Source of the DNA: Ashinkailepas kermadecensis
Lineage: Eukaryota > Arthropoda > Thecostraca > Neolepadidae
Direction of reading: 5' to 3'
Length of the DNA stretch: 64,000 nt
Assembly (NCBI GenBank): GCA_034440615.1
Contig: JAOTOM010004129.1
Coordinates: forward strand, 62,001 to 126,000
Numbering within the stretch: the stretch's first letter is position 1; every line of letters begins with the position of its first letter. Both the position numbers and the translations under genes were made by a program. Shown here piece by piece: positions 39,719-46,255 of the stretch. The notes under the pieces are model-generated. The model was given only the letters and a program-made list of their open reading frames with translations, did not search any database and had not been told where the DNA came from.

Positions 39719-40763
39719 TGTCTTGGGGATGGGAGGAGTATAGCCCCGATTTTTATTTCTACCTCACATCATTTGGATACCTCGGACCGCCCCTGGCATA
39801 AACATAGCAGTACAAGCAAATGAGCCACAGCGCCATATTGCCGTGTAGCAAGAGCAAAAGCTGACGGTAGTTGAAGCCGTTTAACCCTCTCCCACCGCCC
39901 CCCCATACAAATGTAAGAATATGCACAGTTTACCAGGTCTGTTTAACACCCGCAACACTCGCTGAAAACGTCGCTACGACCGCCCAGCACAAACGTCGCG
40001 AGCCAAGTGAAGCACGCATAAAGATGGGCACATCGGCATGCACAACAGCTCACTGAGCAGAATGACCGTCTGGTGGCGATAGATGCGCACTGAGCCGGCC
40101 ATCAGCATGCTGGAGAGGTAGAGAGAGAGCCTGGGGCCGGACCGGACTCCCCGCATCGGCGGCGGCACGCAGACGAGACGCAGGATGTCGTCGCTGGAAC
40201 AGGGCGGCGAACGTGACACAGTGCTGATACAGCCACGCCAACCCCCGAGCGCCTGAGATGCACGTAACCGACGGACACTTTGTCTCAGCTAAAGATTTAA
40301 GGGAAAAAAGTAACCGACGGCATTGCAGTGGTCGAAGCGTGACTTCATATGGATGTATTTGAGTCCGGTCATGTGGTCACCATTGGATTGGAAATGTATT
40401 GTTTGCGGAAGAAATGTGTTATGAAGAGTGACAAGAAGACAAACTTCAGGTGAAACCAACACATGACCACACATCGGGTATTGCCTCTCTGAATTTTAAC
40501 TTATCGCAAAAATGACAACCGCTGACGCATGACGGGATCATAAAATCGGAAAAGAACAAACAAGAACAAGATCAATTACCATGCGATAAGTTCTTTTGTT
40601 CAAACAACACGTCTACTTACCAGGCTTTGGGTATGTCCGTCGACATTACATCGCGAAAGTTCTTGTCGTTTCTACGGCGATATTCCAGCCTGTCATTGGC
40701 AACCAGCCAAATCAAAGAGAACTTGCCATTTCTTCTATTGAGCAAGGAATAGTCGAAAAACAT
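6712..40763 (-). CDS. REC8: REC8-like alpha-kleisin (meiotic cohesin subunit), 14-exon gene model
   Basis: Spliced model on the minus strand: 40763-40621, 40223-40054, 31292-31226, 30437-30325, 29379-29258, 28265-27911, 26614-26341, 21556-21412, 21107-20892, 17952-17785, 17339-17221, 13555-13485, 9902-9603, 6962-6712. All introns are GT-AG, the phases match, and the sum is 2514 nt (837 aa plus stop). Kleisins close the SMC1/SMC3 ring: the N-terminal domain binds the SMC3 neck and the C-terminal winged helix binds the SMC1 head. REC8 is the meiotic form and holds sister chromatids until separase cuts it. Landmarks: MFF start with an IWLVA core (aa 1-22), [17 protein letters not shown], an AFEKL segment (aa 109-113), ITLRE (aa 188-192), DFGD (aa 206-209), GRRRRLAVD with [12 protein letters not shown] (aa 502-524), and a winged helix (about aa 775-837). 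The RLSLYLS...VRIY block favours REC8 over mitotic RAD21. RAD21-like or RAD21L-like remains possible. The P/Q/A-rich linkers are unusual in composition. Confidence 0.82.
7318..7603. repeat. About 40-bp minisatellite, 7 copies (intron 13)
   Basis: Units of CCACATGGATATATAATCTG separated by a CCACTACCCGGGATACA-like half. Lengths vary by 1-3 bp between copies. Confidence 0.93.
8170..8650. repeat. 60-bp minisatellite, about 8 copies (intron 13)
   Basis: Highly uniform units containing GCGTACATACCAGTGTCGCG and CTATCCACCTGTCGCCGCCC. An alternating ACTACGG/ACTGCGG variant marks the units. All three plus frames are open because the unit is a multiple of 3 and lacks stops. Confidence 0.96.
9476..9526. 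repeat. (TA)n/(CATA)n microsatellite (intron 13)
   Basis: Short run of CACA, CATA and TATA dinucleotides and tetranucleotides, about 80 bp downstream of the exon 13 donor on the minus strand. Confidence 0.9.
9603..9902 (-). CDS. REC8: REC8-like exon 13 (Gln/Pro-rich linker, tentative)
   Basis: Acceptor GGTTACAG, phase 1 in, and GTGTGT donor (9602), phase 1 out, exactly 300 nt. After [18 protein letters not shown] it is a run of EQL-QPPQ-type repeats, then [12 protein letters not shown]. The Gln/Pro repeats come from an imperfect DNA repeat (CTGCTCCTGCTGAGG type). A disordered Gln/Pro linker before the C-terminal domain is acceptable for a kleisin but not diagnostic. Confidence 0.57.
10386..11697. 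repeat. 53-bp minisatellite, about 25 copies (intron 12)
   Basis: Units of GTGTGGAACTCCCATGTCAC plus CATCGCCCGAGACCGTCTAA plus GTGTCGAGGTG. The period is 53 bp. Copies differ at a few fixed positions (CCCGAG/CCCCAG, CATGTC/CGTGTC, GAGGTG/GAGATG), which makes a barcode-like variant order. Confidence 0.97.
12660..12775. repeat. Short inverted and direct repeats (intron 12)
   Basis: Three copies of CAGTGTCGGCCACATT-like sequence, with an inverted GCCGACACTGAATGTGTGGC copy. The segment could form a small hairpin. It looks like a degenerate minisatellite. Confidence 0.7.
13485..13555 (-). CDS. REC8: REC8-like exon 12 (tentative)
   Basis: Acceptor GGTCGCAG, phase 2 in, and GTACCT donor (13484), phase 1 out. 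It reads [15 protein letters not shown] and then NLPIVI. It fits the phase on both sides, but exon 11 could also splice in phase straight to an acceptor at 6942-6941. The exon is therefore supported by composition and splice sites only. The 43-bp minisatellite starts about 60 bp upstream of it. Confidence 0.52.
13613..15165. repeat. 43-bp minisatellite, about 36 copies (intron 11)
   Basis: Units of GACATCAGGACACAGCAGTA plus CACAGGTGTC plus one of two 3' variants, GCCACCTAGCCGT or ATCAGATAGCCGT. The two variants alternate in blocks. The array begins about 60 bp from exon 12. Confidence 0.97.
16864..16926. repeat. (GAT)n microsatellite
   Basis: Run of ATGATGATG with a few interruptions. It is the landing site of the adjoining tRNA-like SINE, with more GATGAT on the other side at 17087-17105. 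Confidence 0.93.
16929..17091 (+). mobile_element. tRNA-Ser/Leu-like SINE (intron 11)
   Basis: Begins GGGGTGGCCGAGTGGTAAG, an A-box typical of type II tRNAs. It then has GGGTTCAACACTACACC (B-box like), a body of about 95 bp, and a microsatellite-type tail. No CCA-bearing acceptor stem can be drawn, so it is not a functional tRNA. Confidence 0.68.
17095..17210. repeat. (ACT)n/(ACC)n microsatellite
   Basis: Trinucleotide runs of ACT, ACC and AAT type between the SINE and exon 11. They end about 10 bp from the exon 11 donor. Confidence 0.92.
17221..17339 (-). CDS. REC8: REC8-like exon 11
   Basis: Acceptor GCGTCAG, phase 0 in. The GTGACT donor (17220) is slightly weak, phase 2 out. It reads [14 protein letters not shown], a Thr/Gly/Ala repeat and then [12 protein letters not shown]. 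In kleisins this region is acidic linker. Another donor at 17225 would change the exit phase to 0. Confidence 0.66.
17785..17952 (-). CDS. REC8: REC8-like exon 10 (middle conserved segment)
   Basis: Acceptor GGTCTAG and GTCAGT donor (17784), phase 0 on both sides, 56 codons. It reads [20 protein letters not shown] and continues [12 protein letters not shown]. This corresponds to the LF..P....LP..LL.LW..CL segment that follows the basic motif in kleisins. The PDWSRDDRR tail contains D-x-x-R patterns of the separase-site type, but these are too short to call a cleavage site. Confidence 0.78.
18097..18256 (-). mobile_element. tRNA-derived SINE, copy 1 (intron 9), 16-bp TSD
   Basis: On the minus strand it starts GGGACGAGTAGTATAGGG (A-box). 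It continues with GGGTTCGAGTCTCACC (B-box) and a body containing CAATCGGCGTGAGAGATTGG, and ends AAAACCAATAACCAACCA. A perfect 16-bp direct repeat, CGGTCGCTCGGGTGGA, flanks it at 18081-18096 and 18257-18272. This is the mark of LINE-driven insertion. Confidence 0.88.
19170..19990. repeat. 56-bp minisatellite, about 15 copies (intron 9)
   Basis: Units of GCTACCGGGGCGGACGATGG plus GCAGGCTCGGATGGCAGTGT plus AATGTGTGACCTCC. The last copies (from 19910) are diverged (GAGCGATCGGCCGACCC). Confidence 0.96.
20000..20890. other. Intron 9 sequence, no element recognised
   Basis: GC-moderate sequence with a short repeated phrase, CTGAAATCTGGCTTCGT, at about 20230 and 20290. Several short frames exist but none resembles a known family. 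It ends at the exon 9 donor. Confidence 0.5.
20892..21107 (-). CDS. REC8: REC8-like exon 9 (central conserved basic motif)
   Basis: GTGAGT donor (20891), phase 0. Acceptor placed at CTCAG (21109-21108); a second in-frame acceptor at 21066-21065 would remove 14 residues. After a Ser-rich lead it reads [20 protein letters not shown] and then [13 protein letters not shown]. This matches the (K/R)RKRKLxVD...L....I..QL motif in the middle of RAD21 and REC8. Confidence 0.83.
21145..21176 (-). mobile_element. SINE fragment (intron 8)
   Basis: GACGTCGCCAACCTCTCACG resembles the body of the SINE at 18097-18256 in the same orientation. It is short and diverged, and lies about 40 bp upstream of the exon 9 acceptor. 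Confidence 0.45.
21412..21556 (-). CDS. REC8: REC8-like exon 8 (basic/proline linker)
   Basis: Acceptor GCGGCAG, phase 2 in, and GTGAGG donor (21411), phase 0 out. It reads [17 protein letters not shown] and on to [12 protein letters not shown]. It lies just before the central basic motif. Support is by phase and position, since the sequence is low complexity. Confidence 0.7.
21690..22384. other. Intron 7 AT-rich segment, nothing recognised
   Basis: AT-rich DNA between exon 8 and the 35-bp satellite. No motif, RNA gene or transposon end is visible. Confidence 0.5.
22385..26284. repeat. 35-bp satellite, about 111 copies (intron 7)
   Basis: Units of CTACTACTGTACACCCGGAC plus AGTACACTGCATCAG. 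Variant positions (GACAGT/GAGAGT, ACTGCA/ACCGCA, CAGCTA/CAGTGA) and rare markers show higher-order structure. A 12-bp insert (GTGACAGTGTGA) occurs at about 22857, 23074 and 25148. The period is not a multiple of 3, so the frames read as a 35-aa repeat. Confidence 0.98.
26341..26614 (-). CDS. REC8: REC8-like exon 7 (acidic/proline linker)
   Basis: Acceptor CGTGCAG, phase 1 in, and GTGAGT donor (26340), phase 2 out. It reads [16 protein letters not shown] and then Glu/Pro-rich low complexity. No family motif is visible here. The support is frame, phase, splice sites and GC content. The 35-bp satellite ends 57 bp past its donor. Confidence 0.72.
26820..27905. other. Intron 6, nothing recognised
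   Basis: Mostly AT-rich intronic DNA with a G12 homopolymer run near 27180-27192. Motif-free short frames only. Confidence 0.5.
27911..28265 (-). CDS. REC8: REC8-like exon 6 (DFGD motif plus Pro/Ala-rich linker)
   Basis: Acceptor GTTGCAG, phase 0 in, and GTGAGG donor (27910), phase 1 out. It opens with DFGDVLPP (compare NDFGDF in RAD21) and runs into a Leu/Glu helix and an Ala run. Then come Pro/Arg-rich low complexity and a final LLSQGRL. At 355 nt it is the largest exon. The Ala run is encoded by a GCC-type triplet run at 28119-28144. Confidence 0.78.
28295..28615. repeat. 19-bp minisatellite, about 17 copies (intron 5)
   Basis: Units like GTCAGTCCGGCCACCTCCA. The array sits about 30 bp upstream of the exon 6 acceptor on the minus strand, where the branch point would be expected. 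Confidence 0.92.
28729..29209 (+). mobile_element. hAT-type MITE, copy A (intron 5)
   Basis: Ends TAGTGCAAATTATT and TTACTTTAACACTG form imperfect terminal inverted repeats. The flanking 8-bp duplication is TCGTAGCG / TCGTGGCG (7 of 8). Internal sequence (GTATACCACTTACTGAACAC) matches the copies at 48081, 61810 and 62484. There is no coding capacity. Confidence 0.85.
29258..29379 (-). CDS. REC8: REC8-like exon 5 (ITLRE motif)
   Basis: Acceptor GACACAG, phase 1 in, and GTCAGT donor (29257), phase 0 out. An acidic Glu/Ala stretch leads into [15 protein letters not shown]. An EITxRE motif sits at the same relative place in RAD21 and REC8. A 481-bp MITE begins 48 bp downstream of the donor. Confidence 0.83.
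29833..30112. repeat. About 93-bp tandem repeat, 3 copies (intron 4)
   Basis: Three units starting AGATGACACTGGAATGTGA and ending CCCCGCTGTCGTATTTGT, at about 29833, 29926 and 30018. The 93-bp length equals the intron 2 array, but the sequence is unrelated. Confidence 0.88.
30325..30437 (-). CDS. REC8: REC8-like exon 4
   Basis: Acceptor AACCAG, phase 2 in, and GTGAGT donor (30324), phase 1 out. It reads [20 protein letters not shown] and then an acidic [12 protein letters not shown] stretch. In kleisins this is where the compact N-terminal domain gives way to the acidic linker. Confidence 0.83.
31226..31292 (-). CDS. REC8: REC8-like exon 3
   Basis: A short 67-nt exon. Acceptor TTTGTCAG, phase 1 in, and GTAAGT donor (31225), phase 2 out. 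It reads [20 protein letters not shown], matching the helix after the VRIY...LL segment in kleisins (D.NEAF.K in RAD21). It joins exon 2 in frame across an 8.8-kb intron. Confidence 0.85.
31362..31760. repeat. GC-rich imperfect repeat with (CCACCA)n tract (intron 2)
   Basis: Two to three copies of a unit with GGGTCCGGAGGGCTCACGGA and GCCACCGCCACCACCAGCCC, followed by a CCACCA/CCACTAGT tract. The array lies about 70 bp upstream of the exon 3 acceptor. Confidence 0.88.
32080..33475. repeat. 93-bp satellite, 15 copies (intron 2)
   Basis: Near-identical units of 93 bp (31 codons) containing CAGTTCAGTCTGCACCACGC and AGCGCATTCCAGGACACTGC. The frame is open for 481 codons on plus and 465 on minus, because 93 is a multiple of 3 and the unit has no stop in those frames. 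No domain, splice support or signal peptide suggests translation. Confidence 0.96.
33480..37231. other. Intron 2 AT-rich segment, no gene recognised
   Basis: Short open frames only. The longest of interest, at 35190-35471 minus, reads [19 protein letters not shown] but matches nothing I know. An inverted repeat is listed separately. Confidence 0.5.
34529..34587. repeat. 20-bp-arm inverted repeat
   Basis: Arms at 34529-34548 and 34568-34587 pair with one mismatch around a 19-nt loop (CATGGTGTGTTCACATGCAA and its complement). Confidence 0.85.
37880..38265 (-). repeat. Dispersed AT-rich repeat with TTAGG runs, copy 1
   Basis: Contains GGTTAGGTTAGGTTAG and a segment (TTTTTTGGTGTTATTTTGCT) that matches, in inverted orientation, the copies near 41755 and 51225. 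It lies inside the 2.56-kb hAT-type element. Confidence 0.65.
38540..38707. repeat. 72-bp-arm near-perfect hairpin
   Basis: Left arm 38540-38611 and right arm 38636-38707 are inverted copies with only two mismatches and a 24-nt spacer. The transcript would fold into one long stem on either strand. It resembles a fold-back MITE. I see no TA or 8-bp target duplication at its ends. Confidence 0.93.
38800..38886. repeat. About 27-bp degenerate tandem repeat
   Basis: Four diverged copies of a CCTACTGATGTTGGATCACC-like word. Similar words (GCCTATTGATGTTGGATT) reappear at about 54620. Confidence 0.65.
39243..39310. repeat. (TA)n microsatellite
   Basis: About 68 bp of uninterrupted TA. Confidence 0.98.
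39508..39717. repeat. (TA)n/(CATA)n microsatellite
   Basis: About 210 bp of TA with CATA interruptions, 80 bp from the right end of the hAT-type element. Confidence 0.98.
40054..40223 (-). CDS. REC8: REC8-like exon 2 (N-terminal SMC3-binding domain)
   Basis: Acceptor TATCAG (AG at 40225-40224), phase 2 in, and GTGAGC donor (40053), phase 1 out. The frame reads [14 protein letters not shown] and then [20 protein letters not shown]. That block, with R.SLYLS..L..G.VR.Y, is the most REC8-specific part of the gene. This is the strongest single piece of family evidence in the window. Confidence 0.88.
40621..40763 (-). CDS. REC8: REC8-like exon 1 (start codon, N-terminal head-binding domain)
   Basis: The ATG at 40763-40761 opens [16 protein letters not shown] followed by IWLVA. 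This is the kleisin N-terminal pattern of an aromatic start, a short loop, a G, and then IWLAA. The exon ends in phase 2 at a GTAAGT donor (40620). Length is 143 nt. An unrelated plus-strand reading frame crosses it and is only its shadow. Confidence 0.82.
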
Positions 40764-41039
40764 GGCTGGCCCACGTTGCGGCGGACACGCCTGTTACCAA
40801 GTGTATATAGACGAGCAACTGCCAGCAGAGCACAGAGCAGGTGCAGTGTTACCAGTCTCTCCTGGGGACAGGTGCGTATACTGCCGGCGGATGTTGGATT
40901 CACGAGGCAGGCCTGGAATTCTACGACAAGAGCGACGAGTGGGGCAAAAACCGCGCTAATTTTCTGCTACCAATCACGCGGCATCGGCGAATGAAGTTAA
41001 TTCGTGATAAGAGACATTGTCATGTCCAGTGATTACAAG

Positions 41040-41750
41040 CAGTTTATCTGAAGCAATCAAGTGACTATTACCGGCTGGTTTATGCAAACCAAAGCAGTCA
41101 AATTTTCAAAGTGCCTGCCATTGAAATTTGAGTCAGCCTATTTCCTGTTCTGACATTACTGTTTCCTTACACCTATCCATATAACATTTTCATTCGGCAA
41201 GCAAGCTTGGGAGAGTACATGTTAAGATAACGTGCCTTCACCACGGTGATTTATTATTCTACCGTCTTTCATCTTTTGTATTAGCTGTGAACCGCCTCCA
41301 TTTTACACACCCTAATATGTGTTCTGGATGAGAGAGTCCGAGATAAAATGGGAGGTAATTGTGAAAAGGGTCGCATGGAAGCCACAACAATACTACCGTA
41401 TCAAATGCAAGGGAAAATGGAAAAAGAGCGGCATCAATGCCATAAACAGGGCATCAGTGTACCACCATCACCCTCCTGTCTTGACCCCCATGACAAATTT
41501 GAATCCGTTGCGCTTGACCACACGGCCTTGGGTGCTTTTGCGTTTAGACAATCTGCGCACGTCTATTAACGGATACAGGGTACATAGTATATGACATTAG
41601 GAGTTGCAGTAAGTGCGGTGATTTTCTTTTCATCGAGGGTACGGTAAGCGGAAGGTAAACGGTATTACTGCAGCATAGGACGTTCAGGAGACACATTAAT
41701 CACACGTTTTGCCTCCATAAAGCCAGACAGAGGTTTGCTAGGTGAGGTTT
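41040..41750. other. 5' flank of REC8-like gene, nothing recognised
   Basis: Presumed upstream region. No promoter motif I can defend and no reading frame with a recognisable domain. Confidence 0.45.
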
Positions 41751-41754
41751 CTAT

Positions 41755-42260
41755 TGGAACATTTTCAGATTAAGGTATTCTTTTTTTGGAAGTTCTTTTT
41801 CCAATGCAATGCTTAGGAATGTGCTTAATATGTGAAGACTCATTTCCTCTGGAACTGCATACTTTTCAGTTGCAAGAAAAATAACACCCAAAAATGGGCT
41901 TGGAATTAGGCAATATAGCATGGAAAGAACGTTCAAAATATAGAAAAAAATGTGGCATAACCTAACGTAACCTATCCTAACCTTCCATACCAGATAGCAA
42001 AAATATTTTCGTGGAACATCTGCAAATATTATCCGAAATTTTGAAATAAAAAGCTAACCTAGCCTGTTTGCGACGAAAGAACTATTTTGTATTGCAAAAA
42101 AATGTAACTTAAAAAAAAGCCTAACCTAACCTAGCGTAACCAAACCTAATCCCTTCATGAAGGTAAAATATGTGTAACACTTGTGGTGTGGTTACCTTTT
42201 CACTGCAATAATACCATTTTGAAATCATTGTTTTGAGGAGAAAAATGCTGAAGAGGCTAT
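41755..42260 (+). repeat. Dispersed AT-rich repeat with TTAGG runs, copy 2
   Basis: Shares ACTCATTTCCTCTG, ACTTTTCAGTTG and ATAACACC-CAAAAATGG in order with 51225-51790, followed by CCTAACCTAACC-type runs. No coding frame. It may be a non-autonomous element whose ends I could not place. Confidence 0.68.
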
Positions 42261-43629
42261 GTTGGGTTTAAACAAATATTATTATTTCATCATATACCTA
42301 TACTCTAACTACCTATATACTCTAACAGCAGTCGTTTTTGTGGGGATATTATTTTGCTCGTAAATTGAAGAGTTACCACTCACGACCGACCGGGCTCATG
42401 AACAGTTGACACCCTCACACCCAGTTCCTAAGTCTTTGGGCACAACTTAGCTTTTCAGGGGGAACATGCTCTGCAGAAGTGGTTCGGTGCGTTCGGCAGG
42501 TAGATCGATAGGTATGCAAAACACCACAATCGTGCACACAACCAAGCCTACTCTGAAGCCACATTTCCTACCTGGTAGGTCCCTAGGCACCTACATTGGC
42601 AGGAACTATTCTATCACAATAACGAACGACAACCGCACAATTCCAACAACCACCAATAATAGTAGTTCACCTTGGAATATCCCTTCACAGGACAGGTTAT
42701 CGCTATTTCGGTATTTTATAGTCTGAGGTCCCGCGCTATTCGAACGCTACAAAAGGCCTTGAAAGTTGTCTGCTTGGCGAACACGGCCATATGCAACGAA
42801 CTTTTGTTGATAAAATCATGCCATGCTTTACACATTGCATGAGTAAAAATCAATAAATATAATGGATAATTTGATGACATGGAATTATTTTCTAACCACG
42901 TATTCAATGTATACAACTAATAGTTTTGGTAGCGTAACTCTTCTTTAAGTTTATGACAGACTTGGTATTGGTAGCATTCACTACCAGATTTGCGACGTCC
43001 AGGAATGGTACAAAAATCCTTCGAATTTACTGCAAATATTCTGAGCATCTTCGGTAGTTATTAATGAAATGGCGCAATAGGCTCCATAATTAGTTCCAGA
43101 TATTATGAAAGTGTCGTGCATGGACAAGCCCATGCCTAGCATGAAAACTCTTCAACATGTAATTCGTTCGTGGGGGAGGTAAGTGCGTTTAGAGGCGTGC
43201 CGGGCCATAGAGGTCATTTCCGCCGCCTTTAATTAATTATTTTGAAGACGGCATAAAATCCTTGCACATGCAGAGAAAAGTCCCTACTAATTATGTGTAC
43301 ACATATCTGGCGCTATTACAGCAAAGTACATATTACGTAAAACATTATGAATTAAGATACTGGTGTGCTGAAATTAGCACAATTTGTATGCTTTTGGATA
43401 TAAGCCTTGTTACCATGGCAGGTTTGAATTGGGATTGGATTTCCACAATGAATCGAATCCGGATTACAAGGAGCGTTTCCATGGAGGAAACCATGGAGGA
43501 ATTCGCGAGGAAATCTGGATTGCATGTAGGATTTCCGAATCCGGATTTGGTGGGAAATCCCGGATTTGCTGACAGTTGCGGCGCACGTGCGACATTTACC
43601 TTCAATACCCAAAAACGTATGCCAAGATA
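42261..43629. other. AT-rich, no gene recognised
   Basis: Short frames without motifs. A GGATTTCC-rich stretch at 43430-43565 resembles one at 47385-47515 in inverted orientation. Confidence 0.45.
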
Positions 43630-43637
43630 CTCGAAGA

Positions 43638-46183
43638 CAGTGTTGCCGTCATGGTACGATCGTACCAGATCTGGTACTTTTTCGACTTTTCTGGTACGCA
43701 GGTACGCCGGATGGAAATCTGGTACTTTTTCGCCGAAACGAAATCTTTCGTGTTTTTATTCATTTTTAGTTCACATTTTCTTCGGAAATGGAAAGGTCAT
43801 TTTTTTCCTAAACTACTTGTATTCAGAGGAGATGAAGTTAGGCCATACAATTATATCGAAATCTATCGTGCCTACTTTTACTTATCTCGCAGCGCGGTGG
43901 CGTTAGCCGATATACATATACGGGGCAACTGAGGGTCACAATAAGAACGTAACCGGCTCTGCAGGCTGTGCTAAGCTACCCACGTTTGTTGCCGCCGCAG
44001 AAAGGAACCATGGCCACGATAAACAGCAGGATAATGTGGCCCAGGGCGAGCTACTGCTGGGGGGGTTCATCGCTGAACATCATCTGCCATTATCGGTAAG
44101 CGACCACCTCGTACCTTAGTCAAAAAGGTATGCCCAGAATCAGAAGTGGCAACAACCAACCCTAAGTCGGCAAGAACGAAGACTACTAAGATTATTAATG
44201 ATGTCATAGGAGCAGAAGACAGGGTAACAGCGAGTGCACTCATGCGCAATAACCCATTATCACTGATCGTGGACAAAACGACCGACAGGTCTACTACCAA
44301 ATATCTGACCATTGTGGCGCGTTTTTGACGACCGAAACGGCAAAACCAGGGACCTGTTCTTGGACATGGGGAAGGTCAAGGGTGCGACCGCCCATGGCCT
44401 GCATGACGCCACCTGGCTTGCTGTCAGTTAACGATGTGCCCCTGAAGAACATGATTGGATTTGCGGCCGACAATACTAGCGTCATGATGGGGTGTCACCA
44501 GAGTGTGCAGGCACTGTTTAGGAGAGGACTCCCGCATATCTTGATCACCGGCTGCATCTGCCACTCCCTCCATCTGTGCGCCTCCGCAGCGTGCATGAAG
44601 CTGCCTTCGTCCATAGAGGATCTAGCCCGGGACGTTTACAGCTATCTCAACAACAGCCCGAAGAGACTCCTCGAGTACCAGGCTGTCCAAGATTTGGCTG
44701 ACGTTCCAGTCCACAGGCTGCTGCGCCCCTGCAGGACAAGGTGGCTCTCTCTCGAGGCGGTGGTGAAGAGGATGTACGAGCAGTGGACAGCGCTACTCCT
44801 CTTCTTCCAGCACGCGGCGGACGAGGATCACATCCACTCCGCTCGAACCATCCTGAACGCCCTCCGTGACCCTATATACAAGATGTACATCGCTTTCCTT
44901 AACTACGTTCTCCCACTGATCACTAGGGCGAACGAGTGTTCCAATCAGTCATCCAAGATTCAGTATGCACGAGCTGCGCTCCTGAAGCTCTACCATTCCG
45001 TGGCCAGCAACTTCCTGCGTGCTGAGCCAGGTGTGCGACTGGAGATGGTCAATCCTGATCACCCCAGGAACTTCCTCCCTCTGGAGCAGATGTACTGTGG
45101 CGCCAACGTCGAGGCCATCATCCTCTCAGAGTCTGTTCCCCAGGAGGTGGTCCAAGCCTTCCGACTCCGTGCACAGATGTTCTACACCGAGCTCTGTAAG
45201 CAGATCAGGCGACGATTCGACTTCAGTGACGAAACCTGGGAGCTTTTGGAACTGCTGAACCCGACCTCTCAAGCGCCCTCCATCGTGTCGCTAGCCCTGA
45301 GATTTCCAAATCTCATCGAAGAGACCGAGTACGAAGTCCTGAACTCAGAATGGCGAGGACTCCAGCAGGCAACGAATGAGCACCTCCAAGACAAGGAGAA
45401 GCCGGCGTGCGAGTACTGGGCGGAGGTGAAGAAGCTGAGGGATGGCAGTGGCGAGCCAGCATTCCCAAAGGTAGCCCAGCTGATGCAGGATCTCCTGTCC
45501 CTGCCGCACTCAAGCGCGGCCGCCGAGAGAGTATTCTCCAGTCTGAACCTCATTAAGACACAGCAGCGGAACCGTCTCCAGGTGGAAACAGTGTCTTCTC
45601 TGATCCTCACCAAACAGCAAGTCACGCCCTCCTGCCACGAATGGACGCCCACGGCCTCCATGAAGTCAAAAATGAATCACCAGTAACAACTGAAAATGGC
45701 TCACCCGTAGCAGCGCACATTCCACCAGGTTAGTTCCAGTCTGTATTCCTCCGTCCCGTCCTCCTGTCCTGCGATATTAAATACGCTGAGCATCTCCAAT
45801 CTGCTCGTGGTAAAAAACTTATGAAGCACTGACTGGTTTTCCTTATTTCTATGTGATACCGATAATAGGCTGTTTTACGCGTTGCATGCGTATAGTCCCT
45901 TTTCATCACAATTGAAAACTACTTTCACTAGACGGATTCAGGAGTCTGAGATTGAACCTGTCTTGATTTCTGACAATTTATACCAACGTATCTAGAGAGC
46001 ACCTAAAACAACAAGAAAATGATCTAAATTACTTGCTTAGCCATAAAATTGCCGAAACTATGCCTACTTTTCACGGTACCAAATTAGGTACCATTTGGCT
46101 TATGATCTGGTACGGAACATGCCAATCTGGTACGATTTGGGTGCGATTCTGGTACGCTGTAAAATTGGGCCGCGGCAACACTG
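43638..46183 (+). mobile_element. hAT transposon with degenerate transposase, perfect 8-bp TSD
   Basis: Terminal inverted repeats CAGTGTTGCCG (43638) and CGGCAACACTG (ending 46183). The 8-bp flanks CTCGAAGA at 43630-43637 and 46184-46191 are identical. Repeated CTGGTAC / GGTAC words lie within about 120 bp of both ends, as expected for subterminal transposase sites. The perfect target duplication says the insertion is fairly recent. Confidence 0.94.
44120..45686 (+). pseudogene. hAT transposase, frameshifted
   Basis: The main frame, 44325-45686, encodes 453 aa. The first codons are out of frame. True sequence starts upstream with SLIVDKTTDRSTTKYLTIVA and appears to be broken near 44327 (TTTT run then TGA) and again near 44420. 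Visible hAT features: the D of the IGFAADNTSVMMG segment, the CICHSLHLC insertion-type C..H motif, and RTRWLS. The C-terminal dimerisation block is LPHSSAAAERVFSSLNLI. A BED zinc finger is not visible. It lies wholly inside the element at 43638-46183. Confidence 0.9.
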
Positions 46184-46255
46184 CTCGAAGAGCGCACCGA
46201 ACAAGGAATTAGCATTTTAATCTCAGGATTTAAGCATTTTAAAGGTTACACTTGG

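Larger units (their letters stand above)
37240..39797. mobile_element. Non-autonomous hAT-type element, 2.56 kb (intron 2)
   Basis: Starts CAGGGGCGGTCGGACC and ends with an inverted CCTCGGACCGCCCCTG. Direct 8-bp flanks GCATAAGC (37232-37239) and GCATAAAC (39798-39805) match 7 of 8. CAGGGGCGG ends with 8-bp duplications are typical of hAT elements. The inside is AT-rich and has no transposase frame. It holds TTAGG-bearing repeat, a hairpin and two (TA)n runs, probably later insertions or expansions. Confidence 0.78.

Noticed and set aside
40762..40959. Plus-strand Cys-containing frame near the REC8 start
   Set aside because: It has Cys pairs but no zinc-finger spacing I recognise. The region is the 5' flank of exon 1 on the other strand.
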